Shown: positions 1 through 12,230, counted from the first letter of the stretch. The stretch is DNA of 64,000 nucleotides from Synanceia verrucosa (GCA_029721515.1 CM056550.1:11887431-11951430), one strand, 5' to 3'. The notes: generated from the letters alone by a model not told the origin. A program made the numbers and translations.

Positions 1-618
1 TAACATTCACCTGTTGGCAACATCTTTAACAAGTTTTTTTTCAACTGAACATGGTTTTATAGTTTTATTGTTGTCGGTTGAGGAGATGTTGGCAACATGT
101 ACCCTTCTGTTCCATGATATTATCGAGTCACAGTTGCTAACAGTTCTCATTGAGATAAGATGACCTATGTTAGCTAAGTATTATTTCTGAAGGCTGCTGA
201 CTGAGATAAGAATACATAGCTGGCGTCAAATAAATGTAAAGATAAAATTGTCTCTGCATGAAGGCGAACTGTGCCCGTGGAGACGGTAGGTAACGTTAAC
301 TTGTCAATATTTAGCAAGCTAGTGTTATCTGTATTCTACCTTCTGTTTATGCCTGTGAAGTGATAGAATATTTGTCATAAATGGTCGAAATGTTCAGTGC
401 AACATCGTCTGTCTTATGGTAATGTACTGCCTGTCTTATAGCAACATTTTTACGAACAAATTCATGTTTATTAGTATGCTAATCGCGAGTAAAGCTAATC
501 GCTAATTAGCCTACTTGCTAGGTCTTTGCCTTGACTGTGACATCTAAATAGGGGAAATTGCCCCTCCTGTTATATATGTACATGATTATTGTATCTGTGT
601 TTATACAGCTAAGTTGAC

Positions 619-927
619 ATGAAGGCTAAACGTGAAAAAAGATATGGTCTACACAAAGGGGCAGTTGTGGGTTCTCCAAGTGAGGACCACTTCCGCGTTC
701 AAAAAGCTTCAATTCCCGTTCGGCCGCTGGGGGCTGGCTCCGGAAGTGAGCAATTTTCCATTGACCGCCATGTTAAAATAGACGACTTTACAGCTTTAAA
801 AAACATGTTTACAGTCTGGTACATTTTAATTTTTTGGTCTCTACCGATAGTTTCCAACTCCGTGAACAATGTGAGGGGGGTGATTTGTTTTTTTTACCAC
901 AACCGTTTTAGTGTTATTTCGGCTTAA
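619..927 (+). repeat. Dispersed teleost repeat, fortuitous 102-codon ORF
   Basis: The open frame covers a stretch I recognise as part of a common fish interspersed repeat: a purine-rich start, a segment about cells and lengths typical of non-coding repeat text, and a following GGGCGTGG-type box near 945-955. A related GGGCGTGG box lies at 20384. There is no protein domain, and the mirrored copy at 36011-36319 changes residues without signs of selection. I treat it as non-coding. Confidence 0.5.
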
Positions 928-1122
928 AATTCTTGCATAAATTAGGGCGTGGTTACGTTGTGTGACAGGTTAACAGACAGCTACCGGCAGTTAGCTCTTT
1001 GCTACAGCATCGGCTGAGCTAGGCTAGGCTACACCCAGAGGTCTGTGGTTAATAGGCACTGCGATGTCCGTGTTTGTTTGCCTATTTTCGTGCAGTTTAT
1101 TTCTTGCAATATGGCGTGTATT

Positions 1123-1292
1123 GGGCACGGTGGTGCAATGGTTAGCACTGTCACCTCATAACAAGAAGGTACCCGGTTCCCGATGTGGAGTTTACATGTT
1201 CTCCCCGTGTTTGCGTGGGTTCTCTTCGGGTACTCCGGCTTCCTCCCTCCATCCAAAAACATGCATGGGGATTAGGTTAGGGGTTAGGTTAA
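1123..1292 (+). repeat. tRNA-type SINE, 5' part
   Basis: The segment starts GGGCACGGTGGTGCAATGG and continues with an A-box-like GGTTAGCACTG and a degenerate B-box. It then reads through the text found in the longer copies at 43909 and 46441, up to the CATGCATGGGGATTAGG block. The (GGAT)n tail is missing. Confidence 0.7.
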
Positions 1293-1309
1293 GTTATTGA
1301 TCATAAACC

Positions 1310-3460
1310 AAAAATTACCTTTAATAGTATAAATTATCAGGGCGCCACCCAGTTTTGCTAAAACAGGGAAAACTTGTGACTTTGACATTAATTAATAGAG
1401 TCTCTTAATCTCAGGGTGCTACAGAGTTCTTGACCTAGTGTACAGTGATTCAATTACTTTATATACACACACAAATCAAATAACCAAGTTCTTTATAAAT
1501 GAGATGTTTATTTGACAAGCTATAACCAGACTACTACTGTCACAGAAAATAAGTAATAATAAATGATTCGTTTGACAAACTAAATGATCAGGTTACGAAC
1601 AGAAAATAATAAAATAGAAAATAAAACTAGAATAAAGGGAGATTGATGGAAGATACATGGCATTGACTCATTGTGACAGAACGGAATGAATGATTAAACA
1701 AAGGCAAAGTTCAAAGGATGAATATCTGATTAATTAATTCAATGTGACCAGTGTGATGGAAATTTAGCTGATTGTATAAGCTGTTATGTCTGAACTCATG
1801 ATGATGTCGCTGGAAGTTATCTTGTTTTAGTTTTCACAGAGAACAGTGTGTGTGTCTTTTCCTCGCCATCAGGCCTGATAGACTTGTGGACTCTGTCTAC
1901 AGTAAAACATACAGCATGTTCGTTTATCACTATGACGGTATTGCTTGTCAGCAGGAACTCACGTAAGCATGTATGTATCAGTAGTGCATAAATATTGTTT
2001 TTCCTTACATTCAGTATGGGCATTCACTCACAAAGCTCTGTGCTGTGTGTCTGAATTCTCATCTCTGTTCTGCAGACAGATATTAAAAGCAACTCTTTTG
2101 GGCAACTGAATCAGTGAAGTTACTCATTCCTTGTGTAATTAAAGAACCCTGTGGATATTAGACCATCCTGACAGAATATTTCCACAACACCAGTTAAATT
2201 CAGTGGTGGTTATCTAGACCAAATTAAGTATTAGGCTGTTACCAAAATTTGGTTTAGGTTTGGTGGCGTTCAGCAGTTGAGAGTTTGAGAGGCATCAGAG
2301 AGGATTGTGGAGCAATTTATTAATTTTGAATTTAAGTTTAGTATTTTATTGATATCTTACTAAATATTAAGTTTTCTGGATTAAGCCCTAAATTCAGGCC
2401 ATTTAATTTAGCGTCTAATCATCAAACTCTTTAATATCTGTAAGATGTATATGCAGTATATCACCATTCCTGGATGGATGAGAGTGAGGAGTGGCTGCAG
2501 GTTCTGTCTGGATCTGCTGGATCTCTGCAGACGACTTCGGCTTCACCATTGGCTGTTTCGGGCATCGGTGGACATCTGTGGACAGCTCTGGGTATCTCTT
2601 GTTGACATGGCTCCATCTCAGTCTCTCTCTGTCTGTCTCTCCTCTTCACAGCATAGTCTCTGTGCCCTTACTTCAATTCCCCCCCTCTTTGTTGGTGGGG
2701 GAGGTCGGTTGGATTCACACCAACGTGACGACAGTCTTTTCTTCTTTTAGTTTCTTTATGAAGGCTGGAGTCATTTTCTGCAGCCTGTGTCTGAGCAGAG
2801 GAGCTGGCTCACATTTTCGGGGCAAAGGAGCAGAGAGAGGAGACAAGATGGTCTTGAGGCAGGATGCACAGTTGGAAGGTTCTGGATAGGCTGTTCTTCA
2901 TGCCATGAGGTGCTGGGTCCTGAGGAGGCCATTCAGAGGCAGCATTCAGAGTCTTTCAGTCATATCTGGAGCAGGTTGAAGATTCAGGAGAGGTTGTTCT
3001 TCATGCCGTGAGGCGCTGGGCCTGCGGTGGGACAGCATGTCTCTGTCTCTGGGTCATCATTGTTTCCCTCCCCCTCCCAGCATGTGGGAGAGGGAGAACA
3101 GAGATGCAGTGGAGAGGATGAAGACCAGAACTTGACTGACTGAAGGACTGAAGAAGAGTAGAGAGAGCACTCAGACCAGCGGGGGCTCTTTATTATCTTT
3201 GCTGATGGTCCAGTGGGGGTGTGACCACTGGTCCCTCCACATCCACCAAGTTAACTGAGATGATATTCTTTTAACTTATTTAATATTAATACTGCTGTGT
3301 TTTACTTTATTAAAGTTTCTCTATATGGAAGCTCGCTCTCTCCGCTGCAGATCAGTACCAAACACCTTATAATAGGAAACCACAGAACAAAACTTGACCA
3401 ATTGAATCAAAATTAATCAACAAATTAACCAACACAGATGAACCATGGTATCAGAGCATG
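1310..3460 (+). mobile_element. LTR-like long repeat with possible primer-binding site
   Basis: This stretch occurs in both arms, and its first part occurs a third time at 52050-52960, so it is a dispersed element. Its end looks like the R-U5 end of an LTR: TATTAAAG-type signals near 3308-3320, then a CTCTCTCCGC block. The segment ATGGTATCAGAGC follows at 3447-3459 and resembles a tRNA-Met primer-binding site of Copia-type elements. No gag or pol frame follows. The LTR reading is an inference; a non-LTR repeat is possible. Confidence 0.35.
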
Positions 3461-3970
3461 TAGGAAGGTGTACTACAACAGGCAGATCTATGGATGATTG
3501 TGTCTGTAGAGTTAATCCAAAACCAATCCCACATGTCACATTTAGTCCTTATCAGAAGGAGGAAAAGGAAGAGGATCTGTGTGGAGACTGATGTTTGACA
3601 TTGTAACAGTGATACTTATATGACAGTAGCTGAGGAATGAAAGCATAGTTAACCATTAAAAGCTTAATGTAATGTTCTGTTCCAGGCAGGGAGAAAGGAA
3701 GAGGCCACATTAAGCTTTGGATGTGTCTGGCAGGATTAAAGCAGGAATGTGGGGCAATAAAACTCCTCCTCCTGGTGTATGTCCTGGAGTTTCTTGGGTC
3801 AGAGAGGAGGAACTGGTCTTATCTGTTTATTCTGCCAGTCATAAAACTTAAGCCTTAAGCACTTAGGTGTCACATAGTGTCAGATGGATTTCCTGGGGAA
3901 ATACTCAGAAATGAGAAGAGTTAAGTTCATTATTTATGCTCATTCATATGCTACAACTGTCAGTTTGGCT
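3461..3970. other. Intergenic, nothing recognised
   Basis: This is AT-rich sequence with no open frame of note and no repeat that I can name. It is mirrored at 33000-33480. It ends just before the candidate first exon of the spliced transcript. Confidence 0.4.
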
Positions 3971-3979
3971 CAGTTACTG

Positions 3980-5415
3980 TTATGAAAGGGTTAAAGTTGC
4001 GTCCCAGTGTGGTAGGCGGAAGTAGCGGCAGCATTGCTTCTGCACGGATCAGCACGGTATGTTGATGTTGCTGTGTACTTAATAATTGCATAGTTAATAC
4101 AAAATAGACTTAATGCACACTGTTACGTGAACGTATGTTTTATTTTGTTTAGTGCATCATTGTGAAGTTCTGCTTGGCAAGGAAGTATCTTCTCACGACT
4201 AATGCTTGATGTAACGAGAAGCTAGCCAAATCTGAGAAGTTTTAGCACCCTTGGTGAGTGGAGCGAGGTATGTACGCTCAGACTGTGGGTTGTAAACACG
4301 TTGTTGTTGTAAACTGCTACTTCTTGATATGCATAGCTCCTGGTATCATTCTCTGGTGTCATGAAGAATTTATGTGTCAATTTGAGGGTTGTACAAATAT
4401 TTTCTCTACTTTGTGTCTGAATAAATATTTTGAGTTCATTGAATCAGTTTAATATGCTCTCTATACATGTGTATGCATAAATATTGCACTGTAAAATTTA
4501 AGAATTTGTTTACACTGGTGGCATGTTACACTTGTGTTTATACCTTTGTTTTTATTTTACTTATAGTTTCACAGTGCTGGGCTGCTACACACAACAAGTT
4601 AAATTACTCTTAGTTGAGCTGGGCCCAAGCATACAAGTGGTAAGTAACATGAAGCAATGTACTGTTTATTTCCTCTGTTCACTGAGGAGGTAAACAGGCT
4701 GATGACTGTCCATGTGTTTGTCTGTTTCTCTTCTCTGTGTGAGCAAACACCTTTAAAAGCCAACAGGTCCTGCAGACAGAAGAAGTCCAGCAGCACAGTT
4801 CCTCACTGCTGGACTCAAAGATCCTGATGTGCCTGGGCCACGTGGAGACGCCACACTAAGAGGCCTCTGCTTCACCTTCAAACCACCTGCTCCTGTGCCT
4901 GGTATCTACTGTTTGATTATTTCAATGCTGCAAGTGACTTCCAGTGACACACTCCATTCTGACCAGTTCATGTCATCTCTGCCTTCCTCTGCTCTGTTAG
5001 CGTTCCTACTGAAAGGTGAAGGCACATCCATGTGACTGAAGAGAGGCCATGCTGACAGAGGGGAGCCTGGACAACAGGACAACCAGACAGCCGGTGTGGA
5101 CCTGGAGCTGGACCCAGTCATTCTGTAAGTGAACTTTACAATCCATACTTTATGCATAGCTGAAATAATAACACATGTGCACTTGCACTGACTGTCAGGA
5201 AGGACACCTGTCATAACCTTTGTTTTGTGTGTTCTAGTGCCTTCCATCCCTGGCAATCAGAGATGAAAGGGGACTCCAGCAGCACTGGGACTCTACGTCT
5301 CTACTGAACACATCGCTAGACCTGGAATGTGACTGTGTTTTTCTCTGTCAGACCACCTTAGTGGTTCAGAATGACTCTTTAGACTGTTAATAAACATGTT
5401 CAGACAGAAAACTAC
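3980..5415 (+). ncRNA. Candidate spliced, polyadenylated transcript (left arm)
   Basis: Splice signals line up in one orientation. Suggested exons are about 3980-4056 (donor GTATGT), 4153-4253 (acceptor TTTAG, donor GTGAGT), 4567-4639 (TATAG, GTAAGT), 4744-4901 (donor GTATCT), 5001-5124 (pyrimidine tract plus TTAG, donor GTAAGT) and 5238 to about 5415. The last exon contains AATAAA at 5389-5394. An alternative downstream exon, 5474-5531, has CACAG before it and GTAAGT after it. The second exon has stops in all frames. The last exon holds an open frame of about 50 codons whose TAA overlaps the poly(A) signal, so a short protein is possible but unrecognised. First-exon start and exon four acceptor are guesses. 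Confidence 0.4.
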
Positions 5416-5531
5416 TATGAAATGATGTCCATCTGCATCACTGGTGTTACAGTTCTGTCTCCTGTCCTCACAGGACCAGAGCATCAAAGGCAGAGCAGCT
5501 ATGTGACTCTTCAGCTGGACTCAAACTAACT

Positions 5532-6480
5532 GTAAGTGGCCTGACTTCACAGGGCAGGGGCGGACTGGGGGCTAAAAGTGGCCCGGGAGTCAGTGACAGA
5601 CTGGCCCACTTCATGCGCAGTGTGAAAAACAAGTTTCATGTATCTTGATGAAAAAACTGCATTTGAAGTTGTTTTGGACCACAATATTGTAATCATTAAT
5701 CTGAATGCTAGCCTACAATAAAATAATTACAGCATGTAGTGATTTTAATGCAAACAGGTCATTGATACAATAAAATCTGGCCGACCAATTTGCTGAATGA
5801 CATTGACTGTCTATACCATGGGTAAACCACTAGAGGGCAACATAACTACAACAATAAGCCCATTTCAATAAAAATGTTATTTAAAAATAAATAAACAACA
5901 AAGAGAACATTTATGAAAATGAAAACTAAATTGAAAATAGGAAACTGACATTTGAAAACTAAAAACTTGAAATGTGAAAAATACTGACAAGCCCTTCAGA
6001 TTCAGACATTCACTTGGTTCACTCTACTCAAGGACCTTTCCTGTCCTTACCTTTTTTTGGTCTTTGTCAGTCAGTCAGTCAGTCAGTGCTTATGGAGGAG
6101 ACTGGGTTGAAGTGGTTGATGGTGTTTTTTTGTTTTTTGGATTGAACTCTTTATTTCTAGCTTGACATGAGCTCAGATGTGCACAAATATTTACATCCTT
6201 GACAAATACGGTTATCGTTTTTTGTTTTTAACAGAGCTAACTCTCCACACATGCCCACCAAAGCCGTTAAAAAACACACACAGGGTGACAGAAGGTACAC
6301 AGTGAGAGCTTCAGGGGGAATCAAACACAGCAATATGCCAGCAACACATCAAAATGCAGAAGTGCATCCTGAAACCTCAGTCCATGCCAGGCTGCAGAGG
6401 CCATTCTGGAGAGCCTGGGCCCTGTCGTCTCCAATGTACTTTAGAAAGGGGTCCCAGATTTGAAAAAACTTATCTGGTTT
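5532..6480. other. Repeat-rich intergenic stretch
   Basis: Near 5558 a CAGGGGCGGACTGG segment resembles the terminus of hAT-type non-autonomous repeats. A short (TCAG)n run sits at 6068-6088. No supported gene was found. It is mirrored at about 30490-31480. Confidence 0.4.
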
Positions 6481-6484
6481 GTAC

Positions 6485-6528
<44 letters not shown>
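6485..6528. repeat. (TA)n(TG)n microsatellite
   Basis: Alternating AT dinucleotides pass directly into a pure TG run. The right-arm partner at 30463-30492 is much shorter, so the tract has changed length since the duplication. Confidence 0.9.
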
Positions 6529-6529
<1 letters not shown>

Positions 6530-6531
<2 letters not shown>

Positions 6532-7335
6532 ATCCCGTCACTCTCCGTGAGCACCGCAACTCCGCCACCCCCGCCGCAATCCCGCTACCCTCCTGATCAC
6601 CGCAACCCCACCGATCACTCCTTGTCCTCTGGCATAAAATGTGCGACACAGTGTTTGGCTTTGTAACAGGATTTGCGGCTACTGTTGAATAAAATCAATT
6701 CAACAGAGCAGGCTTAACAATCATGGACAGGAAAATTGAAATTGAACACCTGTTTATGTCATGCTTTTGTGTTTTATGCCTCTGTATTATGTATGAATAT
6801 ATTCAATTTAATCATGAGAAGTACTGAAACCTCAAAATAAATTATGATAATATGATAATATGAAAACAAAACACCCCCCCAGAGTTAATGGATTTTCCTG
6901 CTGTGCAGCTGCAGCGTGAAAAGTTCTTTTTCTCCGTCAACTTCAAAAACAGGACATTACTAAATATTACTATTTATATTTTATATAAACACAACACAAT
7001 TACAATATACAGTTCTGTAACTTTCAACAGCAAATATGTAGGGATAATTTTTTTTATTATTCAATATATTGCGGTGATGACGGTAATGAGCTCAACACCG
7101 CTGTAGGCATCACATGACCACGGTATTGCAGTTATGCGGTTATCATCCCAGCCCTATGCGTTGATGTCTTTTAAGGTGACTACCGCTAAGCTATCCAGCA
7201 TTAGCAGTTTAGCTTAAACATTTCAGCATTAGCATCGTAGCTTCAGCTGCGAGCATTCACACCCGCAATTGCTTCAGCAATCGCTCTTCCAGTATTAAAC
7301 AATGCAACTCAATGAAGAAAATCTTCAAATCCTCT
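6530..7335. other. Non-coding stretch with dispersed-repeat text
   Basis: It contains CCGC-type alternating C-rich sequence near 6540-6610 and a block near 7060-7160 that resembles a common fish element ending CCCAGCCCTA. No gene was seen. It is mirrored at 29631-30460. Confidence 0.35.
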
Positions 7336-9660
7336 CAAATTTACACCTTTTTGAAATGCCATACTTTCCTCCATACTTTAACCTAGAAACTCCAACTTTC
7401 AAAATGCAGCAGATTTTCCTGGCAACATATTCATAATTCATCTTCAATTCCAAAAATGTATAGTTTTATTCAGCATTTCATCATATTTCAGACCATGAAA
7501 TCTTCAAAAATCAGAGTTTAACATGGGTGTCTATTGCGTGCACTAGAGTGGGAGAACTACACATCTAGAGTGGAGAGCAGCTTCTGAATCGTCTGGAAAA
7601 AATATATTTAAATCGCGATTGTGAGGGCTATGTACACCCCACTGACATAATTTTTACAGCAAAACATTGGAAATTTTGTCCAGTTTGTAATGATGTGTCT
7701 GTGGTGTCTGTGAGATTTATAGTTTTGGCTCCAGACCCTTAATTAGGGCAGCACCTCCCAAAATCCCACCATAGAATCCAATGTTAATTTTCAGAGGAAA
7801 AGGTGTGAGAAAGCAGAGAAACCTCTTGTGTTTAACCTGCCGCTGTTGGCCTTCTGTGTGGGCTAGAGACATAAAATTTACACCACTGCGATCATCGCGA
7901 GCTCTTGCCACCTCTCGTCCAAACCCCAAAGCCATACTCCTTACGGATTTTGATTTATTCAGAGGAGTTCAACAGGTCCAACTCAGCTTGAAATCAGTGG
8001 CAGGCAGTGAGAGCCAGTGTGGGAGACAGAGCAGGGGCGTGTCTAGACTTTTTCATAGGGGTGCCCCACAGGGTGTCGAAGTCATGCAGGGGTGGACAGC
8101 AGAATTAGGTGATGTGCATAAACCTCCATGAACATAGCATCATTCACATCCAAAAATCTAAGCTTTACAGTTTTATTACAAATGAGAGGTAATTCGACAG
8201 GTCAGCTTATAATCAGTGGCAGAGTGCGAATGGATGTTGGTGCGTGTCAAGTGGGGGATCCACATAGGATTAACTGCTCTGAATCAGACTCATTTTTGAA
8301 AAAATAAAAGCCCCAAACTCCAAAGGGGTAGCTGTTTCCTCACAGGAAGCTGAGGCTATGACTGTCCTTTCAAAATAAAAGCCCCAAACTCTGATTTAAT
8401 CTTCACAGGAAACAAGGTCAAGTGTGTTTGTTTGTAATTTTAATCTGAGAACTATCAATGATATTCACACATCTGTGTGTGTGTGTGTGTGATTGAGAAT
8501 GTCATCAATCACACAATGATGCTGTGTTGATGGAGGTGCATGAATATCACCTAATTCTGCTGGCCACCCCTGCATAATTTCAACACCCCTTGGGCCAGGG
8601 CCACCCCTATGAAAAAGTCTAGACACGCCCCTGGTGTGTCTACCATCCACATTAAATGTGTGCCTGTCCAAGATTCATGTTGCAAAGGCACAGACCGAAG
8701 CACGCACTTTGAATTTTGAAAAACGAGTCTGATTTAAGCAGTTAATCCTATGTGGATCCCCCACATGACACGCATCAACATCCATTTACAGTCTGCCACT
8801 AATTATAAGCTGACACGTCAAATTACCTCTCATTAAAAAAAAAAACCTGTAAAGAGTAGAGCTTAGATCTTTGCATGTGAATGATGCTATGTTCATGGAG
8901 GTGCATGCACATCACCTAATTCTGCTGTCCACCCCTGCATGACTTCGACACCCCGTGGGGCACCCCTATGAAAATGTCTAGGCACGCCCCTGCTCTGTCT
9001 CCCACACTGGCTCTCACTGCCTGCCACTGATTTCAAGCTGAGTTGGACCTGTTGAACTCCTCTGATTAAATCAAAAAACGTTAGGAGTACAGCTTTGGGG
9101 TTTGGATGAGAGGCGGCAGGAGCTCACGATGATAGCAGAGCTGTAAATTGTATGTCTCTAGCCCACTCAGAAGGCCGACAGCGGCAGGTTAAACACAAGA
9201 GGTTTCTCTGCTTTCTCACGCCTTTTCCTCTGAAAACATTGGACTCTATGGAGGGATTTTCGGAGGTGTCGCCCAAATTAAGGGTCTGGAGCCAAAACTA
9301 TAAACCTCAGAGACATGAGAGACACATCGCTACAACCAGGACAAGATTTCCAACGTTTTGAGGTAAAAATTATGTCGGTGGGGTGGATGTAGCCCTCAAA
9401 ATCGCAATTTCAAAATTTTTTTTCCGGCGATTCAGAAGCTGCTCTCCACTCTAGGTGTGTAGTTCTCCCACTCTAGTGCACGCAATAGACACCCATGTTA
9501 AACTCAGATTTTTGAAAATTTCATGGTCTGAAATATGATGAAATTGTGAATGAACTGTACATTTTTGGAATTGAAAATTTGCTGCGTTTTGAAAAGTTGA
9601 ATGGAGTTTTTTGGTGAAAGTATGGCGGAAATAGTGGCATTTCAAAAAGGTGTAAATTTG
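7336..9660. mobile_element. Long-armed fold-back element (complete copy)
   Basis: Two arms of roughly 1.1 kb read as reverse complements. The outer block near 7336 (ending GAAATGCCATAC) matches 9640-9660, the TGGGAGAACTACAC block near 7550 matches 9457-9475, GCAGAGAAACCTC at 7816 matches 9198-9212, and GGAGACAGAG near 8021 matches 8994-9003. The centre (8100-8900) has CAGGGGCGTG-type ends typical of hAT elements (8031, and reversed at 8632 and 8998), repeated copies of ATAAAAGCCCC text and a short (TG)n tract. No transposase frame is present, so it would be non-autonomous. Partial copies lie at 20952, 28890, 48180 and 53140. Confidence 0.75.
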
Positions 9661-10896
9661 TAACGGAGCTGTACCGAGCTAGTGAGTCGCTTCGCCAACT
9701 TCATAACCTACAGGGCGATCGGACAAGTCAGGTAGCTTCATGGTTTAGCCACTTTACAGGGGTTAAAGCTGACGTTACTTAAAAAGAAGCTTAGAGAAAG
9801 TTAACCGTTTTAAAGAGGGATCAAGTCAACTGTATGATCTTTTCAGAAGCTTTAGCCTAGCAACAGACTGAACCAATCAGATGCCGTCATGGGGGGGCAG
9901 CTGTGTTATGATAGGTTATGGGTCTGCACGACATGGCGCTCTGACAAGTCAGGTAGCTTAGCGGTTTAGTCACTTTACAGGGTTAACGCTAACGTTAGTT
10001 AACACTACCTGTCTGTTAACGTCAACTGCAGTTAACATCACGAGCTGTCCAAGTGTCATATAAGCTAATATAAGTTACCATAGTTCACATACGGCCATCA
10101 AGGGCACTTCACGGGGGACATGACGTCACCTCGCACGCATCACCACGAGCCCAGCAGCTGTATATGCACTACATTACACTGCACTGTCACCTTCAGACTT
10201 AAGTCAGCTTTGAAAACATCCGCGCAGTTAAATAATGATAATGTTAAGAACTATGAAAATGCATTGGTGCATTAAATTAAAACAGTGTACAATCATGTGC
10301 ACGTCTTACCTACATGCTTCCTTCTCACTCCACCTTCGTCGCTGCTCGCACACCTAATGCCGTTCATCACTACCTGAGTCTTGTAGGCTTCTCCGGTCGC
10401 TACTGTGCATGTTCAGCTATCGACAAAGACTGGACAGGAGGATGATGGCTCACTCCTCTGCTGTTTCACTGATCACCTCCAGTAAAACTAATGTGTTTAA
10501 TTCATTCAGGCTGTTATTGATTGAAACTTTATTATTATTATTAAACTTTTTATTTGAAGAAAAAAAAACTCATACATGTACACCTCAACAAGTCTTAGAT
10601 TTGTGTCTTTATTATTCAATCAAAAAAGGTTGCTTCAATGAAAATATATATTTTCAAAAAAAAAAAAAACTTCACTTCAATCAAAAAAACTTTTTGGGAT
10701 CAAATAATAAAGACACAAATCTACCTTCATACTCCTACGTGCAGTAGCCTGCAATATCATGACTTACTTCATGAATACTTTATGATCAGGATGATGAACT
10801 GTTTGTCCTCAATAAAGTCCTTCTTCTCTCCAGCTGTTTATCTCAATTCTCCAATAGCCCTATAATACCGTAAGATATTTTTGTCTCTTTATTTTT
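9661..10896 (+). promoter_or_regulatory. Upstream region of OB-family locus A with CRE
   Basis: This region is shared with the right-arm copy (27635-28880) and with the third locus (about 49190-49800), so it belongs to the gene unit. A perfect palindromic TGACGTCA (ATF/CREB consensus) sits at 10121-10128 and is preserved at 28399-28406 and 49361-49368. A minus-strand donor-like GTAAGA near 10309 is also preserved, which may mark a divergent transcript. A partial duplication of a GACAAGTCAGGTAGCTT block occurs at 9721 and 9944. Promoter function is inferred. Confidence 0.4.
10597..10722. repeat. Short hairpin MITE-like repeat
   Basis: The ends AGATTTGTGTCTTTATTATT and its reverse complement at 10703-10722 bracket an A-rich core, giving an imperfect hairpin of about 126 bases. 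The mirrored copy is near 27806-27930. The family was not identified. Confidence 0.6.
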
Positions 10897-10899
10897 AGA

Positions 10900-11358
10900 A
10901 TGGCTCTATCCAAGACCCTGGGGACCCCGACAGAGCCCTACAAACGGCTTCCGCCCATTAAAGTTAAAATCCTAGCCCTGAAAGAAACCACCACAGTGCG
11001 GAAGTGGGAGTTCGCTCAAACCAATGTAAAGGCCCTCTCGAAATACAAAAACACCTTGGCAGCAGTGAGCAACGGCACCACCATCAGAAAGATGGTGCTT
11101 TTCGAAAACCTTGCTGCACAGGTGCATGTCAGCAGAAGTTATTTAAACAGGAATTATAGCATGGCCAAAAAGGGACACTTCAGATCACTGCTCTCCCGAC
11201 GAGACACTGGAATATATTACTGCAGGCCCATCACCGTGCCGGCCCATCTTGAAGAGCAGGCTAAGACGCTCCTCTCCCCGTCTTGTACAATGCTGCCCAT
11301 CAGCAGCCTAAAACCAGGCATGCCACAGCTTGTGACGATCCAGGGCAACATCAGCCAG
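10900..11358 (+). CDS. OB-fold family, locus A, intact exon 1 only
   Basis: The ATG follows an acceptor (TTTTTAG) directly, which suggests a spliced 5' leader. The frame stays open for 153 codons to a CAG/GTACAT donor at 11358; the reading past it to a TGA at 11388 would be intron. Residues about 20-115 have an OB-like pattern: IKVKILALKE, AAVSNGTTIRKMVLFE, then SYLNRNYSMAKKG. A second OB-fold starts at LVTIQGNISQ at the exon end. By comparison with the 26344-27631 copy, exons 2-4 should follow, but in this arm they are missing. The sequence runs straight into an exon-3 fragment of opposite orientation at 11422-11440. I do not recognise the gene. The domain call rests on pattern only. Confidence 0.6.
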
Positions 11359-11421
11359 GTACATTTCTACAGGAGAACACTGCTTTGAATTCAACTGCTG
11401 CCTGACCACATTTTTAACTTA

Positions 11422-11440
11422 GTCTACCTCTCCTTCCTCC
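11422..11440 (-). pseudogene. OB-family exon 3 fragment
   Basis: On the minus strand a TGCAG acceptor is followed by GAGGAAGGAGAGG, matching the start of exon 3 of the family. It pairs with 25044-25080 in the right arm. It is only a relic. Confidence 0.5.
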
Positions 11441-11693
11441 TGCATTAATAAATCAGAGTGCATAAGCAGTGTTTACTGGCTGCTGACACTAAGGAACAAA
11501 CTTCTGAAACAAATTATAAAACCGTTAAAGCAATACTTAATAATTTTTCAACTTTCAGAAAATATTTTCAAAGCTTTTGTGATGATACATCGACTTACAG
11601 CTAGTTGAATGATACCTCTATCATAGCCTGAGGGGATCTGTATCACTTTCAAGCAAAAAGGGGAAGGGAATAAAAAAATAAGCATGTGGGAGT

Positions 11694-12040
11694 TTGCTTT
11701 CAAGCAACTCTGAGGAGGGTGGCAGGAACCCTGCTACACAAAAAACTACAAATGTGCTGACTTCTTTACGGCATATGTCACTTCCTCCTTTCTCCATTGA
11801 TTACAAAGACGGAAGTCGATGCGAACGCCTATGTGCAATTGCTGCTCTCATGGCAGAAGCTGCAAAACAGTCAAATACACGAAACGTTATGTCTGAGGAC
11901 AGAAGAAGAAAAAGGGAGGCTACTTGAATGAAAGGACAGTCAGGATTAACATTGGCCCGGCTTTCAGTCGCTGGCACGAGCTCAAAGACAAGGAGGGGTT
12001 TCTGACCGATGCTGCCCCGGCTCTGTTCCTGCTGGACTAG
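11694..12040 (+). pseudogene. Remnant first exon of a fish transposon-derived gene
   Basis: From 11889 the frame reads MSEDRRRKREAT and then stops. One base out of frame it continues RTVRINIGPAFSRWHELKD and ends ALFLLD before TAG at 12038-12040. I have a general memory of this INIG-AF-RW-LK pattern at the start of multi-copy fish genes linked to DNA transposons, but cannot name the family. The right-arm copy (24393-24728) has other indels and loses the last 40 codons. Both copies are dead. Confidence 0.4.
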
Positions 12041-12230
12041 TAAGGAGCTTCTGATGCTCAATTCAAAATGATAATGCTAATGTTAGCTATTGGAAATTTG
12101 CATGGTAGCAATAATTATTTTGGTGTCAGTTTGTACGTACGTGACAGTCGTTTCTGATGATTGTTATGTAATGGTTTTGGAGAAAAAAACAGGATTCTTG
12201 TTGTGTTTTTGTTGAGGTGACTACAGTGAT

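Noticed and set aside
2445..3011. Overlapping frames of 70-130 codons
   Set aside because: They fall in the LTR-like repeat and differ by frame-breaking indels between the two arms.
7781..8131. 116-codon frame starting MLIFRGKGVRKQRN, seen again at 28886, 48336 and 21524
   Set aside because: It belongs to the arm of the fold-back element. Recurrence follows the repeat, and frames break differently in each copy.
10409..10747. 112-codon frame starting MFSYRQRLDRRMM
   Set aside because: It lies upstream of the OB gene and runs into an A-rich hairpin repeat. Copies at 28118 and 49640 do not keep the frame.
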